Source: Elusimicrobiota bacterium
Lineage (GTDB): Bacteria > Elusimicrobiota > Elusimicrobia > UBA1565 > UBA9628
DNA: 42,308 nt
Assembly: GCA_003452935.1 (NCBI GenBank)
Contig: DMMY01000017.1
Location: 1-42,308, forward strand
Reading direction: 5' to 3'
The notes under the pieces were generated by a model, which ran no database searches, had not been told where the DNA came from, and worked only from the letters and a program-made list of their open reading frames with translations. Positions within the stretch are counted from its first letter, which is position 1. Each line of letters opens with the position of its first letter. Positions 15,393 to 23,856 of the stretch are shown here, piece by piece. Position numbers and translations under genes: made by a program.

Positions 15393-16508
15393 TCACGGTC
15401 TGGAATCCGGATTCTCAAGGGCAGGCGCCCTGCCGCCGGACAGCTTCGGCAGCGATATGGAGAAGACGCACCCCTTTCCCGGGATATTGCGGACCGCGAT
15501 GTCGCCTTCATTGCGCACGATGGCGCGACGGCTGATCGCCAGGCCAAGCCCACATCCCGTACGGTCGGCGCCTTTCTGAGTGAAGGGCTTGAAGAGTTCC
15601 GAGGCATAGCCTTCCGGCAGTCCGCCGCAGCAATCTTCCACGTCGAGCATGACGGACTTGCCATCCTCGCGGCTGCTCAACGATACCGATGTTCCGGGTT
15701 TGGTGAATTTCATCGCGTTTTGCACCAAGTTCGCCACCGCGGATATGAGGCATGGGCGATCGGCGTTGACCTTGAGCGCGGGATCCACATGCACGGACAG
15801 GACGATGCCTCTGGAGCGGCACGCCAAGGCCGCCCCGGCTTCGACCTCCTGGGCCACGTCGATGACGCGCAAGGGATGTCGATCCAGAAGCGGCTCGCTG
15901 TTGAGCCGCACCTCGGCCAACGCGCCGTCGATCAAATCGCGCATGCGGCCCAGGTTTCTTTCCATAACCTTGCCGGTGCTGCCCTGGACGCCGACAGTGC
16001 CCTGCTTGATCAGGCAGTAGGCCAGGCTGGCGCTGGAAAGGGCGTTGCGCAACTCATGCGCCAAAAACCCCAACCGCTTGATCTCGTCGACGCCGGATTG
16101 AACAATGCGGACTTTTTCAAATTCCGTGACCGCCTCGGCGATGGCCTTGTCCAGGCAGAGATTGAGCACGCTGAACTCCCTGGCGCCGAACCCGATACCC
16201 ATGGTTTCCGCCGTTTCAGTGATCGCCTGGCAAATGGCGCCATAGCCGTGTACGACCTGCGACACGGTGTATCCAAGCCGGGAAAGTTCCTTGCCATGTT
16301 CGGAGGTCGCCAGTAAATCGGCCTGGGGACGATCCTTCTGCCGCGGGCCTTTCTCAGCCCTCAACGCGGAGATGAGGTATTCGTAGAAAACAGGCAGCCC
16401 TCGTTCCAGGACTTCGGAGTTCGGCCTCGCCTCCGATATATCCGCGGTCTTTTGCCTGGTCAAGGCCAGTATCAACTCTCGATGGTTGGACAGAAAGTCA
16501 TACAACAT
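15393..16508 (-). CDS. Histidine kinase with RsbRD-type N-terminal domain
   Basis: 371 residues from the ATG at 16508, chosen because GGAGGAG lies about 6 nt upstream; longer frames run into the neighbouring gene. The N-terminal 140 residues are helical and contain RLGYTVSQVVHGYGAICQAI, the signature of the RsbRD-like domain found in stressosome proteins and soluble kinases. The H-box is FLAHELRNALSS. The ATPase domain has NLVQNAMKF, DVEDCCGGLP in place of a canonical DxGxG box, and GCGLGLAI. It lacks membrane helices, so it probably senses a cytosolic signal. It precedes the OmpR-type regulator at 15350. Confidence 0.88.
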   Translation of the reverse strand: MLYDFLSNHRELILALTRQKTADISEARPNSEVLERGLPVFYEYLISALRAEKGPRQKDRPQADLLATSEHGKELSRLGYTVSQVVHGYGAICQAITETAETMGIGFGAREFSVLNLCLDKAIAEAVTEFEKVRIVQSGVDEIKRLGFLAHELRNALSSASLAYCLIKQGTVGVQGSTGKVMERNLGRMRDLIDGALAEVRLNSEPLLDRHPLRVIDVAQEVEAGAALACRSRGIVLSVHVDPALKVNADRPCLISAVANLVQNAMKFTKPGTSVSLSSREDGKSVMLDVEDCCGGLPEGYASELFKPFTQKGADRTGCGLGLAISRRAIVRNEGDIAVRNIPGKGCVFSISLPKLSGGRAPALENPDSRP

Positions 16509-16587
16509 ATCAAGCTCCTCCTCCGACCGCATGGGGGCGCGATTTGTCCGAACGACTGCCCAACGGCATCTGCCGCTTCCGTGCGTC

Positions 16588-16896
16588 CTAGGGCAATTCC
16601 ACCTGGAAACGGATTGTCCGGGATGTGGCTTTCTGGCCGTCATTCTGCGGCTGGATCCTGGAGATTGCCTGGTGCTTCCCCGACATATAGCCTGACCAGT
16701 CATACCACCAATAGCCTTCGGCCTGACGGCAAGGCTGCCATTCATTCTGATCGATCGATATCTCCACCCGGCTCGCCCCTTTCGCCTCGATGCGGAACGT
16801 ATAATCCGGGCTCGTGACACGCTCCCTCTCTTGAGGATAATCCATCGTGATCTCCGCCACGGCAACCGGTTCCCTCATTGCGTGTGTTTTCCTCAT
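16588..16896 (-). CDS. Small beta-rich protein (possible Ig-like/carbohydrate-recognition fold), unknown
   Basis: 102 residues. The ATG at 16896 is preferred over several upstream ATGs because GGAGGAG lies exactly 6 nt ahead. After a short charged N-terminus the pattern YTFRIEA, GASRVEISID, WQPCR, GYWWYDWSGY and RTIRFQVELP suggests a single beta-sandwich domain with an exposed aromatic cluster. Such clusters often bind carbohydrate, but that is inference. There is no signal peptide. A promoter with -35/-10 spacing of 17 nt lies upstream, and the RsbRD-type kinase begins 80 nt downstream, so it may head that operon. Confidence 0.6.
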   Translation of the reverse strand: MRKTHAMREPVAVAEITMDYPQERERVTSPDYTFRIEAKGASRVEISIDQNEWQPCRQAEGYWWYDWSGYMSGKHQAISRIQPQNDGQKATSRTIRFQVELP

Positions 16897-16949
16897 TGGC
16901 ATCTCCTCCATATCAACTGCTTGCGCATATGCGTGCATGCGCTTTTTAA

Positions 16950-16978
16950 ATTTTACCCCCTAACCGTTATCGCGCCAA
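16950..16978 (-). promoter_or_regulatory. Promoter of the 16896 gene and downstream two-component operon
   Basis: On the minus strand TTGGCG (16978-16973) and TAAAAT (16955-16950) are separated by exactly 17 nt. The predicted leader is about 45-50 nt with a GGAGGAG ribosome site. A second TATAAT (16990-16985) in the adjacent palindrome may give another start. Confidence 0.5.
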
Positions 16979-16980
16979 TG

Positions 16981-17014
16981 CGGAATTATACGAAGGCCGG
17001 GCGGTATAATTCCG
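16981..17014. promoter_or_regulatory. Palindrome carrying two outward-facing TATAAT boxes
   Basis: CGGAATTATAC (16981-16991) and GTATAATTCCG (17004-17014) form a perfect 11-bp inverted repeat with a 12-nt spacer. Each arm contains TATAAT pointing outward. No T-tract follows on either strand, so it is not a typical terminator. It could be an operator or a divergent promoter. Confidence 0.55.
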
Positions 17015-17045
17015 GAGTCAACGAGTCGGGCGCCGGCGAGAGGAG

Positions 17046-17708
17046 CTATTTGAGCGAAGTCAGCCCGTGGTGGATGGCATACTTGGTGAGGCCGGCGACC
17101 GTGCCGATTTTAAGCTTGCGCGACAAATGCTCCCGATGGGTTTCCGCCGTCCGGACGCTGATGCCCAGCTTGCGCGCGACTTCCTTATTGGCCAATCCAT
17201 CGGCCAAAAGGCGGAGCACTTGCCTTTCCCGGTCGGTCAATGCGGCGGCGCCGGCTTCGCCCGCGCAAGGCTTCATGTCGGGAGCCAGGATAGCGTCAGT
17301 CATGTCGGAAGGGAAATGCAGGCCGTTATTAAAAACATGCCTGATGACATCGAGAAGATGTTCCGGCGGCTCGTCTTTCATGACATATCCGTGCACGCCG
17401 CACCGGGCCATCCTCACCACATATTCCTTGGTGTCGTGGATGCTGAAGGCCAGAAGCTTGGCCTTGGGAACGACTTGGCGCAGGCGCTTCGCCAGTTCCC
17501 CGCCGTCCAGGGATGGAAGGTTGACGTCCAGGACGATGACGTCGGGCGAGAGCTTCTTGGCCTTGCGCAGGGCCTCATTGCCGTCAGAAGCCTCCCCGAC
17601 CACCACGATCGAACCTTGGCTGGACAGATAGGAGCGCACTCCTTCCCTCACGATAGGATGGTCGTCCACCAAAAACACCTTGATCCCGGACGAATTCCCG
17701 CCTTTCAT
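17046..17708 (-). CDS. NarL/FixJ-family response regulator
   Basis: 220 residues. The receiver domain has D15-D16 (VDDHP), phosphoacceptor D61 (VLDVNLPSLDG) and K111 (VMKDE). The C-terminal LuxR-type helix-turn-helix (about 155-215) reads LTDRERQVLRLLADG, NKEVARKLGISVRTAETH. Its ATG overlaps the stop of the CheB-CheR-kinase gene (ATGA, 4 nt), a strong sign of coupling. That kinase has a HisKA_3-type domain, the usual partner of NarL-type regulators. Target genes unknown. Confidence 0.95.
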   Translation of the reverse strand: MKGGNSSGIKVFLVDDHPIVREGVRSYLSSQGSIVVVGEASDGNEALRKAKKLSPDVIVLDVNLPSLDGGELAKRLRQVVPKAKLLAFSIHDTKEYVVRMARCGVHGYVMKDEPPEHLLDVIRHVFNNGLHFPSDMTDAILAPDMKPCAGEAGAAALTDRERQVLRLLADGLANKEVARKLGISVRTAETHREHLSRKLKIGTVAGLTKYAIHHGLTSLK

Positions 17709-20700
17709 CTATTATTCTGGCCTGCGCCGTCCAAGGGGGCTCGAACGACGAGCCTGGTCCCCTGCCCCAACTTGGAATAAAAATCCGCGGCGCCCCCGAC
17801 CGACGCGGCCCGCTCCCGGATATTGACCAGCCCCCCCCGCCGCCCTCTCATCCGCATCCGGTCGTCCGAACAGCCGCAGCCGTTGTCGCTGACGACCAAC
17901 TTGAGCGCGCGACCCGTTCGCGAGAGGGACATCGCCACTCGCGTCGCGCGGGAATGCTTGCCGACGTTCTGGAGCGCCTCTTGAGCGATGCGGAAAACGG
18001 CCAGCGCCAGATCCGGATCGACGAGCCTTGGAGCGCCCGCGCTACGAAACCGCACGGGGATGCCCAAGCGCTTCTTGAACTCGCGGCAAAGGGCATGCAG
18101 GGCCGGCTGCAGTCCGAGATCTTTCAGCTCGGAGGGCATCATGTCCTGGGAGACTCGGCGGATCTCCGCGATGGCGCGATCCAGGACTTGCGTCACGCTG
18201 GAGATCTTCTCGAGGGCCTTCTTCGGAAGGCTGCCCATCTCCCCCGGCAGGGATTGCAGCCTGAATTTTACGCCGGAGAGCATCTGGCCGATGCCGTCAT
18301 GGAGTTCGCGGGAGAGGCGCTTGCGCTCCATCTCCTGGGCCGACACGACGCGCGCATGCAGCCATCTCAGCTCCCTCTCGGTCCGCTTGCTTTCATCGAT
18401 ATCAAACAAGGCGAGCACCGTGCCTTCGGCCTCGCCGACCTCGGTCCGGTAAGGCCTTATCCAAAGATGATACCAGCGCCCGTTATGCCGGACCTGCCGT
18501 CCTTCGACATCGGCGGTCCTGATCACTTTCCTGAGCATCCCCTCCAGCTCCGGGACGTGGGACAGGAGCCGGCTGCGCAGTATGGAGCGCCCGACCTCGG
18601 CACGGGGGATGCGGAGTTCCCTCTCCGCGGCCGGGGTGAGAAGACGGATGTTCATATCCGGCCCCAGCAGGATGATGGGGATATCTGCGTTCGCCAGGAG
18701 GTTGGTCAGATCATTGTTGGTGCGGCGAAGGCTCTCATTGCCTTGCCGGACCTCCTCATTCGACGCGATCAGCTCCTCGTTGGTGGACTCGAGCTCCTCC
18801 TTGGCGGTCTCGAACTCCTCATTGATGCTTTGCAGCTCCTCATTGCCGGAGAGAAGCTCTTCATTGGCGGACTTGAGCTGGGAGTTGGTGGACTCCTGTT
18901 CCGCGATGATGGATTTCAGATGCTCGTCGGAGACGGCCAGATCCTCTTTGAGCTGGACGACCCGGGCGTTGTTGGACCCGAACCGAGCCTGACGGCCGCC
19001 CACCTTATCGGGTTCCGCCGGGGCGGCCTCCTCGAAGAGGACCAAAAAATGATTCTTATGGAATCTGGAGGCTGTCATGGGGATCACTTCGAATTGGACC
19101 CGCCCGCGCCGGGCCGTTGGACGGGAAGGCGCCGCCACTTTGCGCACCATGCTCCCCGACTTTTTCGCCATGTAGATCGCCGCCCGCAGTTCCAGGAGCA
19201 GCTCACCTGAAGCCATCCGGCGCAGATTCAGGCTCGGCTTGCCCGGCATCGGCCGCAGATATGCGGTGGTGTCTCCCAAGAATTGGAGAATTTCCAGGTC
19301 CCCGTTGACGATGACGCCGTTAGGAAAGAACCGGGCCGGCAAGATGTCCGCCAGCCCTCCTTGATGATCGGCCGCATCCACGTTCAGGCTGTCCGCCGCC
19401 AGATCGCCCTGTTCCCCGACGGGAACAGGCCCTGTTTCCGATAAACGGCTGGGCACAACGACGTCCAAGCCCGTCTGTGAAGACGACGTCCGCTTGGAAT
19501 AAAGCTTGCGCTTGGCATCCAGAGGTGAAAATTTCTCGGACATATCCCCCACGGTCTCCGAACGGCCCAGCATGAGAACGCCCCCGGGCCTCAGGGAGTA
19601 ATGAAATATCCGCAGCGCCTTTTCTTGCAGGATCGGCCCCAGGTAGATCAGCAGATTGCGGCAGCTGATCAAGTCCATGTTGGAAAAAGGAGGGTCCTGT
19701 ACCAGGTTCTGACGGGCGAAGACGCAACGCTCGCGGATAGCCGGCGCTATTTGGTAGCCGTCCGCCGTTTCGATGAAAAAGCGTCGCAGCCGCCCGGGCG
19801 GCATCTCGGATTGGATTTCCTTGGGGAAAAGTCCCACACGGGCTTTTATGATCGCGGAGGCATTCACATCCGTGGCGAATATTTGAAAGGGGATGTCCGC
19901 GGCCCTGGTGTCCAGGAATTCAATGAGGTTGATGGCATGGGAATAGGCCTCCTGGCCCGCGGCGCAGCCGGGAATCCAGATGCGGATAGGCCTCGATAAC
20001 CCGCGCTTGAGGAACTGAGGGTAGACTTTGCTCTTCAAGACCCTGAAGGTGTCCGGTTCACGGAAAAAAGAGGTGACGGATATGAGGACGTCCCGATAAA
20101 GCGCCTCCAACTCCACGGGGTCCTTCTCAAGTTCGCCAACGTAACTCTCAAGATGGACGATCCGCCTCAGAGCCATGCGTCTGAGAATGCGCCGCAGCAG
20201 CATGCTTTTTTTGTAGAGATCGAACTCGACGCCCTTTGATGCCTCCAGGAGAGACAGAACCCTCTTGAGAGATTCGTCTCTATGGGTTGCGGGCCAGCCC
20301 GGCTTCACGATCCGGGCCCGGCATGGTCCGGCGCTGTCCCGCCGGTAGCCCAACCTTTTGGCGATCTCCACGGGGGAAAGGACGAAGTCCACGCAGCCGG
20401 ATTGCGCGGCCGATTGCGGCATACGCAGGTGCATCGCCGTCTTCTCATCCTGAGCGAAAGTAACGCCGCCGCCGGCCTTGATGGCTTGCAATCCTTTCGT
20501 GCCGTCCGAACCTTCCCCGGACAAAAGGACCCCGATCGCCCTATCTCCCTGATCCTTTGCCAGTGAGCTGAAGAAACCGTCAATGGGATTGCGGCGTCCG
20601 GACTTGGCGCGCAGGCGCAGAACTCCGCCTTTGATGACCATCTCCCGGTTGGGAGGGACGATGTAGACACGGTCGGGCAAGACCATCTCGCCGCCTCGCA

Positions 20701-21040
20701 CGGCGCGTATTGGAAGCTTGGTGGTGCGAGAAAGGATCTCGGTCAAATGGCTCTCGTATTTGGGAGCCAGATGAGGGAACAGCACGAAACCCATGCCGGG
20801 ATTGATCGGGAGAGAACTTAAGAGCTGCGTAAACGCCTGCAAACCGCCGGCGGAAGCCCCGATCCCCACTATGGGGAAGATCCGGTCATCGCCCCGGGTT
20901 GCGGCCCGGACCAAGCCCCGCCGAGCCGGATGCTTTGCGCCCTTATTAGGGTTTGTCCTGCCCCGTTTAAAATGCGGCGTCTCAAGCCTCTGTTCTTTCG
21001 ACAACCTCAGCCTCCCGCGCTCTTCTTGGGGTCGCCACAT
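17705..21040 (-). CDS. CheB-CheR-PAS-histidine kinase fusion
   Basis: 1111 residues from the ATG at 21040; a TTG at 21088 would add 16. A basic leader is followed by a CheB methylesterase domain with an intact triad (S63 in GIGASAGG, H90, D179 in GSDGTKG). The CheR methyltransferase domain (about 255-515) has the SAM motif as GCAAGQEAYS (358-367) where GEExYS is usual. After a degenerate PAS-like region comes an Asn-Glu-Glu-rich coiled coil (about 690-780), a PAS domain (about 785-885), then a HisKA_3 domain (RELHDGIGQ, H914) and an HATPase domain (DNGCG). No membrane helix is seen. It is coupled to the NarL-type regulator. There is no CheA, CheW or chemoreceptor nearby, so the methylation target, if any, is unknown. 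Confidence 0.9.
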   Translation of the reverse strand: MWRPQEERGRLRLSKEQRLETPHFKRGRTNPNKGAKHPARRGLVRAATRGDDRIFPIVGIGASAGGLQAFTQLLSSLPINPGMGFVLFPHLAPKYESHLTEILSRTTKLPIRAVRGGEMVLPDRVYIVPPNREMVIKGGVLRLRAKSGRRNPIDGFFSSLAKDQGDRAIGVLLSGEGSDGTKGLQAIKAGGGVTFAQDEKTAMHLRMPQSAAQSGCVDFVLSPVEIAKRLGYRRDSAGPCRARIVKPGWPATHRDESLKRVLSLLEASKGVEFDLYKKSMLLRRILRRMALRRIVHLESYVGELEKDPVELEALYRDVLISVTSFFREPDTFRVLKSKVYPQFLKRGLSRPIRIWIPGCAAGQEAYSHAINLIEFLDTRAADIPFQIFATDVNASAIIKARVGLFPKEIQSEMPPGRLRRFFIETADGYQIAPAIRERCVFARQNLVQDPPFSNMDLISCRNLLIYLGPILQEKALRIFHYSLRPGGVLMLGRSETVGDMSEKFSPLDAKRKLYSKRTSSSQTGLDVVVPSRLSETGPVPVGEQGDLAADSLNVDAADHQGGLADILPARFFPNGVIVNGDLEILQFLGDTTAYLRPMPGKPSLNLRRMASGELLLELRAAIYMAKKSGSMVRKVAAPSRPTARRGRVQFEVIPMTASRFHKNHFLVLFEEAAPAEPDKVGGRQARFGSNNARVVQLKEDLAVSDEHLKSIIAEQESTNSQLKSANEELLSGNEELQSINEEFETAKEELESTNEELIASNEEVRQGNESLRRTNNDLTNLLANADIPIILLGPDMNIRLLTPAAERELRIPRAEVGRSILRSRLLSHVPELEGMLRKVIRTADVEGRQVRHNGRWYHLWIRPYRTEVGEAEGTVLALFDIDESKRTERELRWLHARVVSAQEMERKRLSRELHDGIGQMLSGVKFRLQSLPGEMGSLPKKALEKISSVTQVLDRAIAEIRRVSQDMMPSELKDLGLQPALHALCREFKKRLGIPVRFRSAGAPRLVDPDLALAVFRIAQEALQNVGKHSRATRVAMSLSRTGRALKLVVSDNGCGCSDDRMRMRGRRGGLVNIRERAASVGGAADFYSKLGQGTRLVVRAPLDGAGQNNR

Positions 21041-21190
21041 CCCTCTATAGATAAAATTATTTCCAACAAATTGACATAGCGACTCCAAGATAATATGTCA
21101 TATAAGAATTGTAATATAAAGCCGCTTGCAATACAAGACTTAAAGTCGCATTTTGTGGCCGAGAGTCGAGGAGACGGTCGAACAGCGGCA

Positions 21191-21219
21191 TTGACAGAAC
21201 CGGAAACCGAGGCTATCCT
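21191..21219 (+). promoter_or_regulatory. Sigma-70-like promoter of the amidase-TPR genes
   Basis: A perfect TTGACA (21191-21196) and TATCCT (21214-21219) are separated by 17 nt. The predicted start is near 21226, giving a leader of about 22 nt to the ATG at 21248; that leader has no clear Shine-Dalgarno. Another TTGACA at 21071-21076 has no equally good -10. Confidence 0.6.
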
Positions 21220-21247
21220 TCTAATATCCGGCTCTTATGCCGCCCTC

Positions 21248-22192
21248 ATGAAAAAAATCATAGGCTTCGCGGCGGCCGCCGTCTTTGTCATCGCCGGCTC
21301 GGCCGGCGTTGTCCTGCATCGGCGCTGTCCTCTTATCTCCCTGGCCGTCGGCGAGGCTTTGCGCGACGGGCTGGCCGACAACGGGCAGCCAGCCTCGGAC
21401 TGGCAGCCGCTGAGCGAGAGCCAGTCCTCGGAATTGGCCGTACAATTGGCGCCTTATAGAAACGCCCGGCTGACGGGGCCCGAAGTCTCGGCTGGGGCCG
21501 GTCGCAAACGGCTGATATGCATCGACCCCGGACATCCTTCCCTTTTCAGCCGCGGCGACAAGCCGCTTAACGGCACCACCGAGGCGCACATCAACTGGCT
21601 CGTGGCGCTCAGGCTTCGCGACGTTCTCAAAGCCGGGGGCGCCGACGTGATGATGACGAAGTCCCTGGAGGAGGAGCTGGTCGACAACAGGGACCGGGCC
21701 GTCATGATCAACAAGGCGGCCGCGGACTATCTGGCGGAAAATCCGGGCGCGGCGGCGCTGGCGGTTCACCTGCACTGCGACGACAGTCCGGATCAAAAGG
21801 GCTTCGCCGTGTATTACCCGGACCGCGAGGGAAAATATGCCGGCGTCTCCGGCAACGAGCCCGATATCGGCTTCGTCGGACCCGATGAGGAAATCCGGCG
21901 CTCGAGCCGATGCTTGGCCGAAGCGGTCGAGGCGGGCATGAAGAAACGCCTCAAGGGCCGGCTCAACGCCTTGGGCGTCAAGGGAGATTCCAAGACCTAC
22001 GTCGGAGGCTGGCAAGGCGCCTTGACGGCCTCCATTTTCTCCAAGGTCCCTACCATTACCATCGAGATGGTGACGCTGAACAGGATATCCGAGGCGGAGT
22101 TCATCAAGACCCCGCGGGGTCAGAAAAGGATGGCCGAGGCGATCGCCGCGGGCTTGCTGTCCTATGGACCGGAAAACACGAGGCCGGAATAG
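21248..22192 (+). CDS. N-acetylmuramoyl-L-alanine amidase (Amidase_3)
   Basis: 314 residues from the ATG at 21248, chosen because a hydrophobic N-terminus (IIGFAAAAVFVIAGSAGVV) follows at once; it is a signal peptide or anchor. The Amidase_3 zinc site is visible: H96 (IDPGHPS), E112 (NGTTEAH), H176 (AVHLHCDD), and a catalytic E in TITIEMVTLN. These enzymes cut the bond between MurNAc and the stem peptide during septum splitting or wall turnover in the periplasm. The region about 180-235 is a family-typical insertion. It abuts the TPR gene with no gap, so the two are probably one transcript. Confidence 0.88.
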   Translation: MKKIIGFAAAAVFVIAGSAGVVLHRRCPLISLAVGEALRDGLADNGQPASDWQPLSESQSSELAVQLAPYRNARLTGPEVSAGAGRKRLICIDPGHPSLFSRGDKPLNGTTEAHINWLVALRLRDVLKAGGADVMMTKSLEEELVDNRDRAVMINKAAADYLAENPGAAALAVHLHCDDSPDQKGFAVYYPDREGKYAGVSGNEPDIGFVGPDEEIRRSSRCLAEAVEAGMKKRLKGRLNALGVKGDSKTYVGGWQGALTASIFSKVPTITIEMVTLNRISEAEFIKTPRGQKRMAEAIAAGLLSYGPENTRPE

Positions 22193-23755
22193 ATGACGAG
22201 AATGATGTTGTCGCTGACGATCCTTCTGGCGTGCCTGGGCGCCGAGGTCCGGGCCGCGCCCGCTGCGGCCGGCGGCGTCGTGGCGAGCGGCCAAGCGGCC
22301 GGCCAGGAGATGACGGAGGACCAGTTCCGCCAAGGCCTTGCCCAGTTGAAAAAATACCTGGAGAGACGCGGCGAAGACGAGCGGTTCCTCGATATTTTCA
22401 TAAACAGCATCCAGAACGCGTTCGCCGATCCCGACGGCGACGGCCGGATCGCCGTGGCCCGGCCGGTTTTCGACGCGTTCATCAGATATGAGGTGGCCTG
22501 GGCGAGAAAGACCCGGGACGGCAAGAATCCGAACGTGTCTCGGGAACAACTTCGCCGCGAGGTAAAAAAAGCCGATCGGCTGAAGATGGAATTCCGCGCG
22601 ATAGCGCACGAAATGTCGCCCGCGTTCTACGCGGCTTTCCAGGCCGCGGTGAAGGCCGTCAGACGGGCCCGCCCGGGACAGCCGAGCGCCGGCCTGTTCA
22701 CGGGCCAGACCGACGACTCATATTCGCATGTCGATGCCGGCGGCGCGGACCTGCAGCAGGGGGACGCGGCCGCCGCGGCCGCTCAGGCCCGCCAAGCGAT
22801 CGCGGAGGAGCCGGGCAATTCCGAAGCCCACTCGCTGCTCGCCGCCGCCGCTTATGCTCAGGGCCGTTATGCCGCGGCCGCGCGGGCTGCCGCGGCGGCG
22901 CTGCGGCTGGACCCGGGCAACCAGCAGGCCCGGGCCGTCCTCGCCTTGTCCGGCAGCCGCGCGCCCCGCGCTCCCGGCCCGCTGGCGGCCGCCGCCTCCG
23001 CGGCCGCGGAGATATCGGAAGATATCGCGGCCCCGACCGAGCCGGTCCCGGCTTCTGGCGCCCTGCCCGCGGCCCGCGCTCAAAATGCCCCCCAATCCGC
23101 CGACCTCGCCGGGCGGGCCCAGGCCGCGATCCGATCGGGGGATCCTCTCAAGGCGATAGGAGAGTTGAACCGGGCGATCGCCCTTGACCCGATGAACGCG
23201 CAAGCCTTGAATCTGCGCGCGATAGTCGAGGCCGACGGCCGGCATTATGCGGACGCCTTGCAGGACATCAACCGGAGTCTGATGATTTTGCCGCACAGCA
23301 GCGCCTCGCTCGATACGAAATCGATGATCTCGAACCGGGCGAAAGATTATGCCGGGGCGCTCGCCGCCGCCAATGAGGCGCTGAGGATCGACTCCCGGGA
23401 CGCTTACGCCTACTTCAACCGGGCCCACGCTCTAGCCGGCCAAGGCGACCGGGACGGCGCGCTCGAAGCCTTGCGGCAGGCCGCGTTCTTGGAGCCCTCC
23501 TATGAACGTCCCCTGCAGGAGGCGCGCGCGCTGCTTGCGTCGGCGGATATGACTTTGCTGTTTCCGGACCGGGAGGGACTTCTGTCCGCGGCGTGCAGCC
23601 GGCCCGTCGCGCGCCGCCGGGCCTCGCCTTTCGCCCGGTTTCTCCGCCGCAGCGGGATCATGCCCGTGGTGCGGGAGATCGGGTCCCTGCGCGCGCTCGG
23701 AGCGCTCGGGGTCTTTATGGCGGGCCTGCTGTTTCTTGTGTCGCGCCGCAATTAG
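22193..23755 (+). CDS. TPR protein with signal peptide and C-terminal membrane helix
   Basis: 520 residues; the ATG follows the amidase stop directly. A signal peptide (about 1-22) leads to a helical N-domain (about 35-150) containing DPDGDGRIA, a possible EF-hand-like calcium loop. TPR units are visible at about 185-245 and 305-425 (ALNLRAIVEADGRHYADALQ, AYAYFNRAHALAGQGDRDGA), separated by an Ala/Pro-rich linker. A single membrane helix (about 497-515) lies just before the C-terminal RRN. It is probably a periplasmic scaffold anchored at its C-terminus and, from its position, may assemble or regulate the amidase. That link is inferred from gene order only. Confidence 0.75.
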   Translation: MTRMMLSLTILLACLGAEVRAAPAAAGGVVASGQAAGQEMTEDQFRQGLAQLKKYLERRGEDERFLDIFINSIQNAFADPDGDGRIAVARPVFDAFIRYEVAWARKTRDGKNPNVSREQLRREVKKADRLKMEFRAIAHEMSPAFYAAFQAAVKAVRRARPGQPSAGLFTGQTDDSYSHVDAGGADLQQGDAAAAAAQARQAIAEEPGNSEAHSLLAAAAYAQGRYAAAARAAAAALRLDPGNQQARAVLALSGSRAPRAPGPLAAAASAAAEISEDIAAPTEPVPASGALPAARAQNAPQSADLAGRAQAAIRSGDPLKAIGELNRAIALDPMNAQALNLRAIVEADGRHYADALQDINRSLMILPHSSASLDTKSMISNRAKDYAGALAAANEALRIDSRDAYAYFNRAHALAGQGDRDGALEALRQAAFLEPSYERPLQEARALLASADMTLLFPDREGLLSAACSRPVARRRASPFARFLRRSGIMPVVREIGSLRALGALGVFMAGLLFLVSRRN

Positions 23756-23815
23756 GCTGTATCTCTCCAATCGACCCCCGCTGAAAAAGATGATGTTTTA
23801 TTGATAATTTGCCCG

Positions 23816-23851
23816 TATAGTATATTGACGCGGGTGATGCCGGGCTGGAGG
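23816..23851 (+). promoter_or_regulatory. Candidate promoter and ribosome site of the 23857 gene
   Basis: An AT-rich TATAGTATATT (23816-23826) offers overlapping -10 boxes. A GGAGG at 23847-23851 lies 5 nt before the ATG. The -35 is not clear. The 100-nt spacer after the TPR gene shows no terminator hairpin. Confidence 0.4.
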
Positions 23852-23856
23852 CAGCC

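Noticed and set aside
16921..16957. Possible plus-strand terminator (GCGCAT/ATGCGC hairpin followed by a T-rich run)
   Set aside because: No plus-strand gene ends there, and the T-rich run contains the minus-strand -10 box of the 16896 gene.
21221..22609. A 462-residue minus-strand open frame over the amidase gene
   Set aside because: It is the shadow of the amidase and TPR genes, which show family motifs; the antisense frame shows none.
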